Source of the DNA: Hoeflea_A sp965228785
GTDB taxonomy: Bacteria; Pseudomonadota; Alphaproteobacteria; Rhizobiales; Rhizobiaceae
Direction: 5' to 3'
DNA length: 64,000 bases
NCBI GenBank assembly: GCA_965228785.1
Contig: CBDDIF010000001.1
Span: forward strand, 62,001-126,000
Part shown: piece after piece, positions 46,219 to 55,300 of the stretch
Position numbering within the stretch: position 1 is the first letter of the stretch
Layout of the letters: every line of letters starts with the position of its first letter
The notes under the pieces: model-generated
The model's input: the letters and a program-made list of their open reading frames with translations, nothing else
What the model was told of the DNA's origin: nothing
Databases searched by the model: none
Position numbers and translations under genes: made by a program

Positions 46219-46383
46219 TCAGCGCTGTCGGTTTCGGCGGTTGTAGTCGTAGTGACGGTGTACCGCTTCGACTTCTTCCACTGTCGCCATGACCGGGTTC
46301 AATTCAGCAAGCCGGCGGGGTACTTCTTCGGGCCGTCTTTCGGTTAGGTGCACCCTTTGCTGAAAGGCAAAAGGTAAATTCAT
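46219..46383 (-). CDS. Small ORF following the GGDEF-EAL gene
   Basis: 54 codons, starting 7 nt after the stop of the GGDEF-EAL gene on the same strand. The peptide begins MNLPFAFQQRVHLTERRPEE, continues with a VPRRLAELNPVMATVEEVE helix-like stretch and ends AVHRHYDYNRRNRQR, charged with no membrane segment. No good SD is seen, so expression by coupling or a remnant are both possible. I recognise no family. Confidence 0.35.
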   Translation of the reverse strand: MNLPFAFQQRVHLTERRPEEVPRRLAELNPVMATVEEVEAVHRHYDYNRRNRQR

Positions 46384-46390
46384 ACATTTA

Positions 46391-48766
46391 TCACGCAGCT
46401 GATTGCGATACGTTTTCCGTCAGATATCGGGCTTCGATCGCTGGCAGCGGATGTGAGAAATAGTAACCCTGCAAGACAGCACATTGCATGTCGCTTAACG
46501 TTTCCATTATTTGCAAGGTCTCAACGCCCTCTGCGACAACTTCCAGATCAAGTCGCCGACACAGATCGATGATGGTCTGTACAATCGATTGGGCTTCGGG
46601 ATCATCGATATCTGCAACAAATGATCGATCGATCTTCAGACGGTGCAATGGCAATGCACGCAGATAACTGAGTGAAGAGTATCCTGTTCCGAAATCGTCT
46701 AGTGCGACACTCACGCCCAGCTTGGACAAAGCACTAAGAACATCGGTTGTTCCGACGATATCATCGATCAGAACGCCTTCTGTTACCTCGATTTCAAGCC
46801 GCTCCGGAGGCAGCCTTGTCTGTTCCAGGACAGACTTGACCATGTTGACGAGATTGCCTCGTGTGACTTGAACGGGAGAAACGTTGACCGCAAGGGTCAG
46901 TGGCGATGAGCTGTCTGATGCGGTCCAGGTCAATGCATCCTTGCATGCCCTGCGCAGGAGGCTTTCACTGATTTCGTGGATCAGTCCAGTCTCTTCAGCA
47001 ATCGGGATAAAGATGTCAGGCCCAACGGCACCGAGCTCCTCATCCGTCCAGCGCGCCAGTGCTTCAAATCCCACCAATTTTAAAGTTTTGGCACAAAATT
47101 GCGGTTGATAGAATGGAACTATTTCGTCTCGCTGCACCGCCTGGCGCAATCGTTCCGTGACGACGAGACGCTTTTGCAGACCTGATTGCATGCTTTCGAC
47201 AAATGCCACACACTTGTTTCTTCCGCTTTTCTTCGCGGCATAGAGAGCCAGGTCAGCCTGATTCAGCAGACTCGGCCCGTTGTCCGTATCACTCGGAAAG
47301 CAGGCCGTTCCGATGGAGGCCGAAAGGCAAATGTCATATTGTCCAACGATGAAAGGTTCAGATATCCGGGCCAGCAACCGACGACTAAGTGAGTCCTGAT
47401 CCAAGCAGGCGAGTTCATTCGGTTTACTGGTCAAAATCAGGAATTCATCGCCGCCCAGCCGGGCCACACTGCCGGCATCGCCGACAGTCTTGAAAAGGCG
47501 CTGTACAACCTGTTGGAGCAGCATGTCTCCTGTCGTGTGCCCGTAGCTATCATTGACCTGTTTGAATCCGTCAAGGTCAATCAGATAGGCCATTGATTGT
47601 TCTGATGCGGGATCCAGGTTCTCCAGTCGAGATTGGACATAGTTTCGGTTGAAGGCACCGGTCAGTGGGTCATTTTCTGCAAGAAACTTGACTTGAATTT
47701 GCGCCTCCATGCTTGTGGTGGCGTCGGCAAATATGCCTCTGAAGCCAACGAAGGTGTTCTCCTCGAATTGCGGACGACCGCGCATCATGATCCACCGCAC
47801 AGTGTCATTTGAAGCGGAATAAAGCGGTAACGTGACGTCATGAAACTCATACATTGCGCAAAAGGCATCCGATACCCTATCGAAATCAGCGGCGCCTTGA
47901 GGATCAATATGTTTCTGCAATGCGTCGAGCAGAGTGATGCCGCACCCTGTATTGTCCGCTTCTGTAATAAGCTCCAGGACCTGCTTCGGGCAGGTCAGGA
48001 GCTTTCCAGTTGAATCCGTTCGCCAAACCCACTCAACCCCTTGTTCCTCATAATCCTTGAGAAGAAGATCGATGATTTCGCTCTTCTGCAGCAGAGACTC
48101 GTGATTGACGAAAGCCTTCATCTGCGCCCGCGCGCGTTCGAGCGCCGCATTGAATATGGCCATACCCGCCAAGAACGCCAGGCTGGCAATGATGAGGTCG
48201 GGCGTACTGTTCCAATACAATCCATAGACAAGTGGAACAGTGGTTAGGGTTATTGTCTGGATGCCAAGATACCAAAAGGCGGCGCGAGGCGCCTGCGAGA
48301 ACCCAACTGTCCCAAGGGCAAGACTGCCGGTCATGACCGTCGTCAATATGGTCTTTTCGTTTCCGGACACGAATGGATAGAACAGGATCATTCCCAGACA
48401 CCAGAGGCCGGCATTGACCTGCGTCTCTCTGACAAAGGAGACCATGTCGGCTTCCGAGCCATCTGTATGATAGCTTCTGTTCCAACGGAAAAAGAGCCAC
48501 CAGGAAAAACATAACATTGTCGCAGTCCACAAAACGACGATGCTGTTGATTCCCGAGTTCCAGGCCTGAAACGATAGAACCGGTGCAAAGAAGGTATTGC
48601 CGGCCAGAAAAACCCGCATTTGTTCGATTGCGCCACGTATCTGTTTTTGGCGAATATGCTTTGCGGCAGTCGTCGGTAATCGCGCGACCGAAATCTCTTC
48701 AATCTTCAATAACTTCCCGGGAAGCCGAAGAAACAGATGCCACAAATCTGCAGAGCTGGCGCGCAA
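46391..48766 (-). CDS. Membrane GGDEF-EAL protein (cyclic-di-GMP metabolism)
   Basis: 791 residues. The N-terminal about 210 residues hold six or so hydrophobic helices (an unassigned membrane sensor), then a PAS-like segment (LLDALQKHIDPQGAADFDRV, DTVRWIMMRG), a GGDEF domain with an intact RLGGDEFLIL near residue 437, and an EAL domain with FEALARW near 567, the Glu/Asp set NVSPVQ, EVTEGVLIDD and DDFGTGYSSLSYLR. Both active sites look intact, so it could make or degrade c-di-GMP. The true start may be an internal Met near residue 50. Confidence 0.9.
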   Translation of the reverse strand: MRASSADLWHLFLRLPGKLLKIEEISVARLPTTAAKHIRQKQIRGAIEQMRVFLAGNTFFAPVLSFQAWNSGINSIVVLWTATMLCFSWWLFFRWNRSYHTDGSEADMVSFVRETQVNAGLWCLGMILFYPFVSGNEKTILTTVMTGSLALGTVGFSQAPRAAFWYLGIQTITLTTVPLVYGLYWNSTPDLIIASLAFLAGMAIFNAALERARAQMKAFVNHESLLQKSEIIDLLLKDYEEQGVEWVWRTDSTGKLLTCPKQVLELITEADNTGCGITLLDALQKHIDPQGAADFDRVSDAFCAMYEFHDVTLPLYSASNDTVRWIMMRGRPQFEENTFVGFRGIFADATTSMEAQIQVKFLAENDPLTGAFNRNYVQSRLENLDPASEQSMAYLIDLDGFKQVNDSYGHTTGDMLLQQVVQRLFKTVGDAGSVARLGGDEFLILTSKPNELACLDQDSLSRRLLARISEPFIVGQYDICLSASIGTACFPSDTDNGPSLLNQADLALYAAKKSGRNKCVAFVESMQSGLQKRLVVTERLRQAVQRDEIVPFYQPQFCAKTLKLVGFEALARWTDEELGAVGPDIFIPIAEETGLIHEISESLLRRACKDALTWTASDSSSPLTLAVNVSPVQVTRGNLVNMVKSVLEQTRLPPERLEIEVTEGVLIDDIVGTTDVLSALSKLGVSVALDDFGTGYSSLSYLRALPLHRLKIDRSFVADIDDPEAQSIVQTIIDLCRRLDLEVVAEGVETLQIMETLSDMQCAVLQGYYFSHPLPAIEARYLTENVSQSAA

Positions 48767-48960
48767 TCAAGCCTCTCAAGCGCCCAAGAAGCTTCGAGAA
48801 ATTTCTCCCATGGAGTTCGGGAGACAACCAAGCCGGACGCAGTCCACAGTAATTCTGCGGTATTATTTTTGTGGCACTACATCCAACAAGACAGGCCAGA
48901 TTCGGTGTAACCGAACAGATCGAGAGAGCCGTATTTCCGGCATCATGCCAGCAATTGGAA

Positions 48961-49221
48961 TGCAAAGAAATCATAGCCGTTGCAGATGAATCTTACGTTA
49001 ACCCGCGCGTTCACAATCGGCGTTCATGGGTGCAGTACCACTAGGTGATCTACCGGTTCGTTACAGAGCAGCATATTGTTGTGACAACGATCATCCATGA
49101 CCGCAGGCAATATCACCACTCGGCCGAATTTCGCCAGGCCCAGGCCCTAAATGCCGGGCTTTCGGCAGTCGCTGCATACGTCGTGATATATGCACCACTT
49201 AGGTCAGCCGCGCGATTTTGA
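48961..49221 (+). pseudogene. Decayed ParE/RelE-family toxin fragment
   Basis: In one frame the sequence reads NPRVHNRRSWVQYH, stop (TAG 49042-49044), VIYRFVTEQHIVVTTIIHD, then RRQYHHSAEF. This follows the C-terminal pattern of ParE/RelE ribosome- or gyrase-targeting toxins: R..WV...HVIYR, a short variable stretch, IVVxxIIHDRRD. The frame is open back to 48853 with weak similarity and no convincing start codon. An antitoxin gene is not visible. Disabled toxin remnant, called from pattern alone. Confidence 0.4.
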
Positions 49222-49340
49222 TCGCTGTGTCTCTATCGATTTTGATCTCAGCGAGCCGCGAAAATGTTCTCCGTATCCTTCATGATATCCTGATTGCTTT
49301 CGATAAATTCCATCTCCCGCTCGCTGAGAACGCGGGTCAT
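49199..49340 (-). pseudogene. Frameshifted small ORF (remnant)
   Basis: From ATG 49340 the frame gives MTRVLSEREMEFIESNQDIM then KDTENIF and soon hits TGA at 49248-49250. The next frame continues plausibly as SRLAEIKIDRDTAIKIARLT to a stop at 49199-49201. One base inserted or two deleted near AACATTTTCG would join them. Charged and helical, no family recognised. Could instead be a 30-codon chance ORF. Confidence 0.25.
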
Positions 49341-49438
49341 CACACGGCAATCGCCTAATCGAACATTTGCAGTTTATTCTGGAATACGTGAGCTGCAAAA
49401 TTATCGGGTGATTCTCGACGGAACCGAGGTGCTTCCCG

Positions 49439-49897
49439 ATGCTGATTTTTACCAATGGAAACTTGTTCGATACAGATGCCGAGGCGCTTGTAAACGCGGT
49501 CAATACAGCCGGCGTCATGGGCAAGGGCATCGCCCTCGTGTTCAAGAAGACCTTTCCGGAGAACTACGAGGCCTACCTGGCGGCTTGCAAGGCGGGCCTG
49601 GTCCAGCCCGGTTCGATGTTCGTCACTGAACGGGCTGGCAATCCGAAATGAATCGTCAATTTTCCGACCAAGCAACATTGGCGATCGCGTTCGAAAATCG
49701 AGTGGATTGATGACGGACTCGATGATCTGCGGCGTGTCATCATGGGCAAACGTATTCGTTCAATCGCTTTGCCGGCGCTCGGTGCGGGACATGGTGCCCT
49801 CCCGTGGGAGCAAGTGCGCGGCCTCATCGAAGAAAAGCTCGCTGATCTCTCCGACGTCGCCGTGACCGTCTACGAGCCCCTTTCCGATGGCGCTTGA
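49439..49897 (+). pseudogene. DarG-like macro-domain protein with an in-frame UGA
   Basis: 152 codons in one frame, interrupted only by TGA at 49649-49651. The N-terminal half (MLIFTNGNLFDTDAEALVN, AVNTAGVMGKGIALVFKK) is a macro domain of the kind that removes ADP-ribose, as in the antitoxin DarG. After the stop the frame runs on as IVNFPTKQHWRSRSKIEWID and IALPALGAGHGALPWEQV, the rest of the fold. Homologues have aromatic-IxNFPTKxHW here, so the TGA most simply replaces a Trp TGG. No intact DarT partner lies beside it. Confidence 0.8.
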
Positions 49898-49927
49898 CTC
49901 CTGCCAGGCTTTTTGGAATCAATATGA

Positions 49928-49942
49928 GAACAAAACAGGAAC
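49928..49942 (+). promoter_or_regulatory. LexA (SOS) box upstream of imuA
   Basis: GAAC-AAAACAG-GAAC is exactly the alphaproteobacterial LexA operator (GTTC-N7-GTTC read on the other strand). It lies 13 bp upstream of the imuA start codon, so the imuA-imuB-dnaE2 cassette is predicted to be SOS-induced. Confidence 0.88.
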
Positions 49943-49955
49943 AAGTGGACCTATC

Positions 49956-50801
49956 ATGCAGGGCAATCGGGCGCGGCAGGATCTGCAGGCGTTGCAGGAT
50001 GCCGTCGCGCGTATCGACAGACGACACGCCGCCTTTGCACCGGCCGCCAGCCTTCAGGGCGACGGCGACGGGCTGTTGCGGTTCGGCATCGCGGCGATGG
50101 ATGACGTCTTCGATGACGGCTTTCCGCTGCATGCCCTGCACGAGGTGCGCTGCGGCTTGACCCGCGACATCGGCGCCGCCAGCGGCTTTCTCGCCGGCCT
50201 GCTGACGGCCGCCGCGACGCGCCGGCCGGGACGCATTGCCTGGATCCGGGATCCGGCCTGCACGCTCGATGGCGGGCAACTCTTTCCGGCCGGGCTGGCG
50301 ATGTTCGGACTCGATCCGGCGCGGCTTCTGATGGTCCAGCCGGCGGATCTGAAGACGGCGCTTTGGGCGGGCGACGAGGCGGCCAAGTGCAAGGACCTTT
50401 CGGCTGTGGTCCTGCAGGTCAAAGGCAATCCGGCGCGCTTCGACATGACGGCGACCCGCCGGCTGATGTTGAAGGCCCAGGGCAACGGCCTGTTCGTCGG
50501 CATCCTGCGCCAGGGGGGCGAGGAAGAGGCGAACGGCGTGGCGACCCGCTGGCAGGTGCAAGCCCGGCCGTCGGCGCCCGATCGCGATCTTGAAACCGGC
50601 ATAGGACCGCTGCGGCTCGGTCTTGTGCTTGAACGAAACCGCAATGGACGGACGGGGCATTGGACCATTGCATGGAACCAGCAAGGACAACAGTTCGAAC
50701 ATGTCCCAGAGGATCATGTCGATCGCCCTGCCGCATCTGCCGACCGACCGGACGGCACGCCGCAAATGGGGCAGATCATGGCGTTCAAACGGGCGTCCTG
50801 A
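49956..50801 (+). CDS. imuA: ImuA (SOS mutasome, RecA-like/SulA-like protein)
   Basis: 281 residues, the RecA-like partner of ImuB-DnaE2 in damage-induced mutagenesis. Conserved blocks: LLRFGIAAMDDVFDDGFPLHALHEV, AAATRRPGRIAWIRDP, FPAGLAMFGLDPARLLMVQ and ATRRLMLKAQGNGLFVGIL. ATG 49956 follows the LexA box directly; an in-frame start further up would lie before the operator. Its 3' end overlaps imuB by about 100 bp. Confidence 0.9.
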   Translation: MQGNRARQDLQALQDAVARIDRRHAAFAPAASLQGDGDGLLRFGIAAMDDVFDDGFPLHALHEVRCGLTRDIGAASGFLAGLLTAAATRRPGRIAWIRDPACTLDGGQLFPAGLAMFGLDPARLLMVQPADLKTALWAGDEAAKCKDLSAVVLQVKGNPARFDMTATRRLMLKAQGNGLFVGILRQGGEEEANGVATRWQVQARPSAPDRDLETGIGPLRLGLVLERNRNGRTGHWTIAWNQQGQQFEHVPEDHVDRPAASADRPDGTPQMGQIMAFKRAS

Positions 50802-52302
50802 ATCACCGCCGCTGGCCGCCATGGCCAGGATCAAGAATGCCATGCGGCTCGTTGCCATCGATGGCACCGGCTTTCAGGCAGGCCTGCGGGTCGGCCAGAC
50901 GCTGAGCGACGCGCGGGCGCTGATACCCGATCTCGACAGTTTCGACCACGACCCGGAAGCCGACGCGGCCCTGGCCGAGGCGATCGCCGGTTGGTGCGAC
51001 CGCTACACGCCGCTGGTGGCACTGGAACAGCCGGCCGACGAGATTGCCGGCGCCTGCGCCGGCCTGTTTCTCGACATTTCCGGCTGCGCCCATCTGTTCG
51101 GCGGCGAGCAGGCCATGCTCGACGACGTGGTCGGGCGGCTCAGGTCAGGCGGTTTTCTCGCTTCGGCGGCGATTGCCGACACGCCGGGTGCCGCCTGGGC
51201 CTTCGCCCGCTACGGTGACCACCGGGTGGTGGTGCCGGGTGAACACAAGGCGGCGCTGCTCGACCTGCCGCTCGCCGGACTGCGCCTGGAAAACGATCTG
51301 CTCGACATGCTGCGCAAGCTCGGCCTGCGCACCGTCGGCTGTATTGCCGGCTTGCCGCGGGCGCCGCTGGCGGCGCGTTTCGGCAGCACGCTGCTGCGCC
51401 GTCTCGACCAGGCGCTGGGGCGCGAGGACGAGGCGATCTCGCCGCGCCTGCCGGTGCCTGAACTCACTGCCGAACGGGTGTTTGCCGAACCGATCGTGCT
51501 GGCCGACGATATCGAGCGCACGGCAACCCAGCTTGCCGCCAACCTGCGCAAGGGCCTCGACGAGCGACAGATCGGCGCCCGCGAGCTGGAGCTCAAGCTG
51601 TTTCGCGTCGACGGGCATGTGGTGTCGATCCGCGTGCGCTCGGCAAGCCCCGTCTACACGGCGCCGCGCATCACCATGCTGTTTCGCGAACGCATCGCCG
51701 GTTTCCACGAGGACCTCGATGCCGGTTTCGGCTTCGACCTGATCCGGCTCAACATTCTGACGAGCGAGGACCGGCCGGCCGAGCAGGTGGATTTTGCCGC
51801 CAAGAGCGGTGGCGGTGAAGCCTATGGCAGCCTGGTCGACAAGCTCGGCGCGCGGCTCGGCACCGACCGGGTGCAGCATTTCGTTGCCGCCGACACCCAT
51901 ATCCCCGAACGCAGCTTCGGGCTGCTGCCGGAAGCCGCGGCCAGAGCTGCGCCGGAGTCGGATCTGCTGTGGCGGACGGATGACGAGAGGCCCGGCGGTC
52001 CGGTGGTGCTCACCCGACCGCTGCTGCTGTTCGAGCGGCCGGAACGGGTCGAGGCTGTTGCCGAGGTGCCGGACGGGCCGCCGATCCGCTTCCGTTGGCG
52101 CCGGGCGCTCTATCGCATCGCCCGCTCGGAAGGGCCCGAACGCATTGCCTGCGAATGGTGGCGCGACGGCCGCGGCGGCATGAGCCGCGACTATTTCCGC
52201 GTCGAGGACGACCAGGGCTACCGCTTCTGGATCTTCCGCCAGGGGCTGTTCGAGCGCGAGACCCGCCACCCGTCCTGGTTCATGCACGGGATGTTCGCAT
52301 GA
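50701..52302 (+). CDS. imuB: ImuB (inactive Y-family polymerase subunit of the mutasome)
   Basis: About 533 residues. Opens SQRIMSIALPHLPTDRTARR, the ImuB form of the Y-family palm; the metal-binding Asp residues of active Y-family polymerases are absent here, as expected for ImuB, which serves as a beta-clamp adaptor. Later blocks are LARFGSTLLRRLDQALGRED and the long C-terminal region with RARAR-like basic stretches. The start at 50701 overlaps imuA; the ATG at 50716 is an alternative. Its TGA overlaps the dnaE2 ATG. Confidence 0.92.
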   Translation: MSQRIMSIALPHLPTDRTARRKWGRSWRSNGRPESPPLAAMARIKNAMRLVAIDGTGFQAGLRVGQTLSDARALIPDLDSFDHDPEADAALAEAIAGWCDRYTPLVALEQPADEIAGACAGLFLDISGCAHLFGGEQAMLDDVVGRLRSGGFLASAAIADTPGAAWAFARYGDHRVVVPGEHKAALLDLPLAGLRLENDLLDMLRKLGLRTVGCIAGLPRAPLAARFGSTLLRRLDQALGREDEAISPRLPVPELTAERVFAEPIVLADDIERTATQLAANLRKGLDERQIGARELELKLFRVDGHVVSIRVRSASPVYTAPRITMLFRERIAGFHEDLDAGFGFDLIRLNILTSEDRPAEQVDFAAKSGGGEAYGSLVDKLGARLGTDRVQHFVAADTHIPERSFGLLPEAAARAAPESDLLWRTDDERPGGPVVLTRPLLLFERPERVEAVAEVPDGPPIRFRWRRALYRIARSEGPERIACEWWRDGRGGMSRDYFRVEDDQGYRFWIFRQGLFERETRHPSWFMHGMFA

Positions 52303-55300
52303 TGGATCCGACCCTCGACGGCGGCTATGTGGAACTGGCCGCAACAAGCAATTTTTCCTTCCTGCGCGGCGCCTCGCATCCCGAGGAGCTGGTCAACGAG
52401 GCGGCTCGGCTCGGCCTTTCCGGCATCAGCGTCACCGACCGCAATTCGCTGGCCGGCGTGGTGCGGGCGCATATGGCGGCGAAGGAGGTCGGACTGACCT
52501 TCGCTCCGGGCTGCCGGCTGGTCTTTGCTGACGGCACCCCCGACATTCTGGTCTGGCCGCGCGACCGCCTTGCCTATGGGCGGCTGTGCGAGTTGCTGAC
52601 GGTCGGCAAGCGGCGGGCGCCCAAGGGCGAATGCCATCTGGGGCTCGACGACCTGCTCGAGCACGGCGAGGGACTGATCATGGCGGTGGTGCTGCCGCCG
52701 GCTCTGCCGCTCGCCGAACCGGCTTGCCTGGCGCGGCTGGCGGAGCGCTTTGCCGGTCATGTCTATCTTGCCGCCGCCTGGCGCTATGCGGCCGTCGACC
52801 AACGCTTCCTGGCTCTGATCGACCGGCTGGCCAGGCGCCTTGACCTGCCGCTGATCGCCATTGGTGACGTGCTCTATCACGAGCCCGGACGGCGCTTCCT
52901 GCAGGATGTGGTGACCTGCATCCGCGAGCATCTGCCGTTGCGCACCGCCGGCCGCGAACTCGAACCCAATGCCGAGCGGCACCTGCGCTCGGCGGCCGAG
53001 ATGCAGCGCCTGTTCAAGGGGTACGAACGGGCCGTCACGGAGACCGGTCGGCTGTTGTCGCGGCTGGGCTTTTCCATGGACCTGCTGCGCTACCAGTATC
53101 CCGAAGAGCCGACCGGCAGCGAGCTGCCACCACAGGAAACGCTGGAACGGCTGACGCAGGAAGGGCTCGAGATGCGCTACCCAGATGGCGCGCCGGCCAA
53201 GGTGCTCGATGCGATCGACCATGAGCTGGCACTGATCCGCAAGCTCGAATACGCGCCCTATTTCCTCACCGTCTACGATATCGTGCGCTTCGCCCGCGAG
53301 CAGCAGATTCTGTGCCAGGGGCGCGGCTCTGCGGCCAATTCGGCCGTCTGTTATTGCCTCGGCATCACCGAGGTGGATCCGGAAAAGGTCGACCTCCTGT
53401 TCGAGCGCTTCATTTCGGAGGAGCGCAACGAGCCGCCCGACATCGACGTCGATTTTGAGCACGAGCGGCGTGAGGAGGTCATTCAGTATATCTATCAGAA
53501 ATACGGCCGCGAGCGGGCCGGCCTCGCCGCCACGGTGATCACCTACCGATCGCGCTCGGCGCTGCGCGAGGTGGGCAAGGTGTTCGAACTGTCGGACGAC
53601 GTGATCACCGCCATTTCAGGCACCCGCTGGGGTGCCTCGACGGCGCAGCTCGATGCCGACGACGCCAAGCGCGCCGGGCTCGATCCGGACGACAAGTACC
53701 TGATGCAGATCCTCGACCTGGCGACGCAGATCATCGGGTTCCCGCGCCACCTGTCGCAACATGTCGGCGGCTTCGTGATTACCCGCGACCGGTTGAGCTC
53801 GGTGGTGCCGATCGAGAACGCCGCCATGGAAGATCGAACCGTGGTCGAGTGGGACAAGGACGACCTGGAATGTCTCGGCATCCTCAAGGTCGACGTGCTC
53901 GCGCTCGGCATGTTGAGCTGCATCCGAAAGGCTTTCGAGTTCCTTGAAAAGCACTACGGCCGCAGCGAGACCCTGGCGTCGCTCGGCGATGGCGACGAAA
54001 ACGTCTACGACATGATCTGCCGGGCCGATACGGTTGGCGTCTTCCAGATCGAAAGCCGCGCCCAGATGTCGATGCTGCCACGGCTGCGGCCGCGCTGCTA
54101 CTACGACCTGGTGATCGAGGTGGCGATCGTGCGGCCCGGCCCGATCCAGGGCGACATGGTGCATCCCTATCTCCGGCGTCGTCAGGGCAAGGAACCGGTC
54201 ACCTATCCCAAGCAGGAGCTGAAGCAGGTGCTGAAGAAGACGCTTGGTGTGCCGCTGTTCCAGGAACAGGCGATGAATATCGCCATCGTCGCCGCCAATT
54301 TCGCCCCCGGTGAAGCCGACAAGCTGCGCCGCGCCATGGCCACCTTCCGGCGCGTCGGCACCATTCATTCCTTCCGCGTCAAGATGGTCGATGGCATGGT
54401 TGCCAACGGCTATGAGCGGGAGTTCGCCGAACACTGTTTCAGCCAGATCGAGGGCTTTGGCGAATACGGCTTTCCGGAGAGCCACGCGGCCAGTTTCGCG
54501 TTGCTGGTCTACGTCTCCTGCTGGCTGAAATGCTACTATCCGGATGTTTTTTGCGCCGCCATCCTCAACTCACAGCCGATGGGCTTTTATGCCCCGGCGC
54601 AGCTGATCCGCGACGCTCGCGAGCATGGAGTCGAGGTGCGGCCGGTCGATGTCAATCTGTCCGACTGGTATTCGCACCTGGAGCCCTGCGCGCCGGATGG
54701 CAGCACCACGGCGGCCATCTCGCCGCGCCATGCCAGCATGGCCGGCATCATGCGAAACACCCATGCGGTGCGGCTTGGCCTTCACCGCATCAAGGGGTTC
54801 GGCGAGGACGATGCCGAACGGCTGACCAAGGCCCGCGGCGCCGGCTATGACAGCGTGCGCGACCTGTGGATGCGGTCCGGCCTGTCGCGCCGGGCGATGG
54901 AAAAGCTGGCCGAGGCCGACGCCTTCCAGTCGATCGGTCTGTCGCGCCGCGATGCGCTGTGGGCGGTGCGGGCGCTCGACCCGCTGGGTGCGGCCGAACG
55001 GCTGCCGCTGTTTTCCATTGCCGGCCAGAAGAGCCTGCAGCAGGAGCCGGATATCAGCCTGCCGCCGATGCCGCTCGGCGAACAGGTGATCAACGACTAT
55101 CGCAGCCTGTCCTTTTCCTTGAAGGCGCACCCGGTGTCCTTCGTGCGCGAGCAGCTGATCGCGGCCGGCTACCGGCAGAACGTCACGCTGCCCGACTGCC
55201 GCGCCGGCCGTTTCGTTTCCGTCGCCGGGCTGGTGCTGGTGCGCCAGCGGCCGGGCTCGGCCAAGGGCGTGGTGTTCGAAACGCTGGAGGACGAGACCGG

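Larger units (their letters stand above)
48767..49438. other. Gene-poor, lower-GC interval with decayed genes
   Basis: 672 bp between the GGDEF-EAL start and the macro-domain remnant, with more AT than its surroundings and no intact gene. It holds a degraded ParE/RelE-like toxin on + and a frameshifted small ORF on - (listed separately). The first 130 bp, including the GGDEF-EAL promoter region, show nothing else I can name. Confidence 0.6.

Noticed and set aside
49037..49072. tRNA-like 3' half (GGTTCG after a stem-like stretch)
   Set aside because: No acceptor-stem pairing and no anticodon or D-arm; the bases fit the toxin fragment.
48603..49897. Intact mobile element at the TA graveyard
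   Set aside because: No transposase, terminal repeats or integrase seen; only decayed gene fragments.
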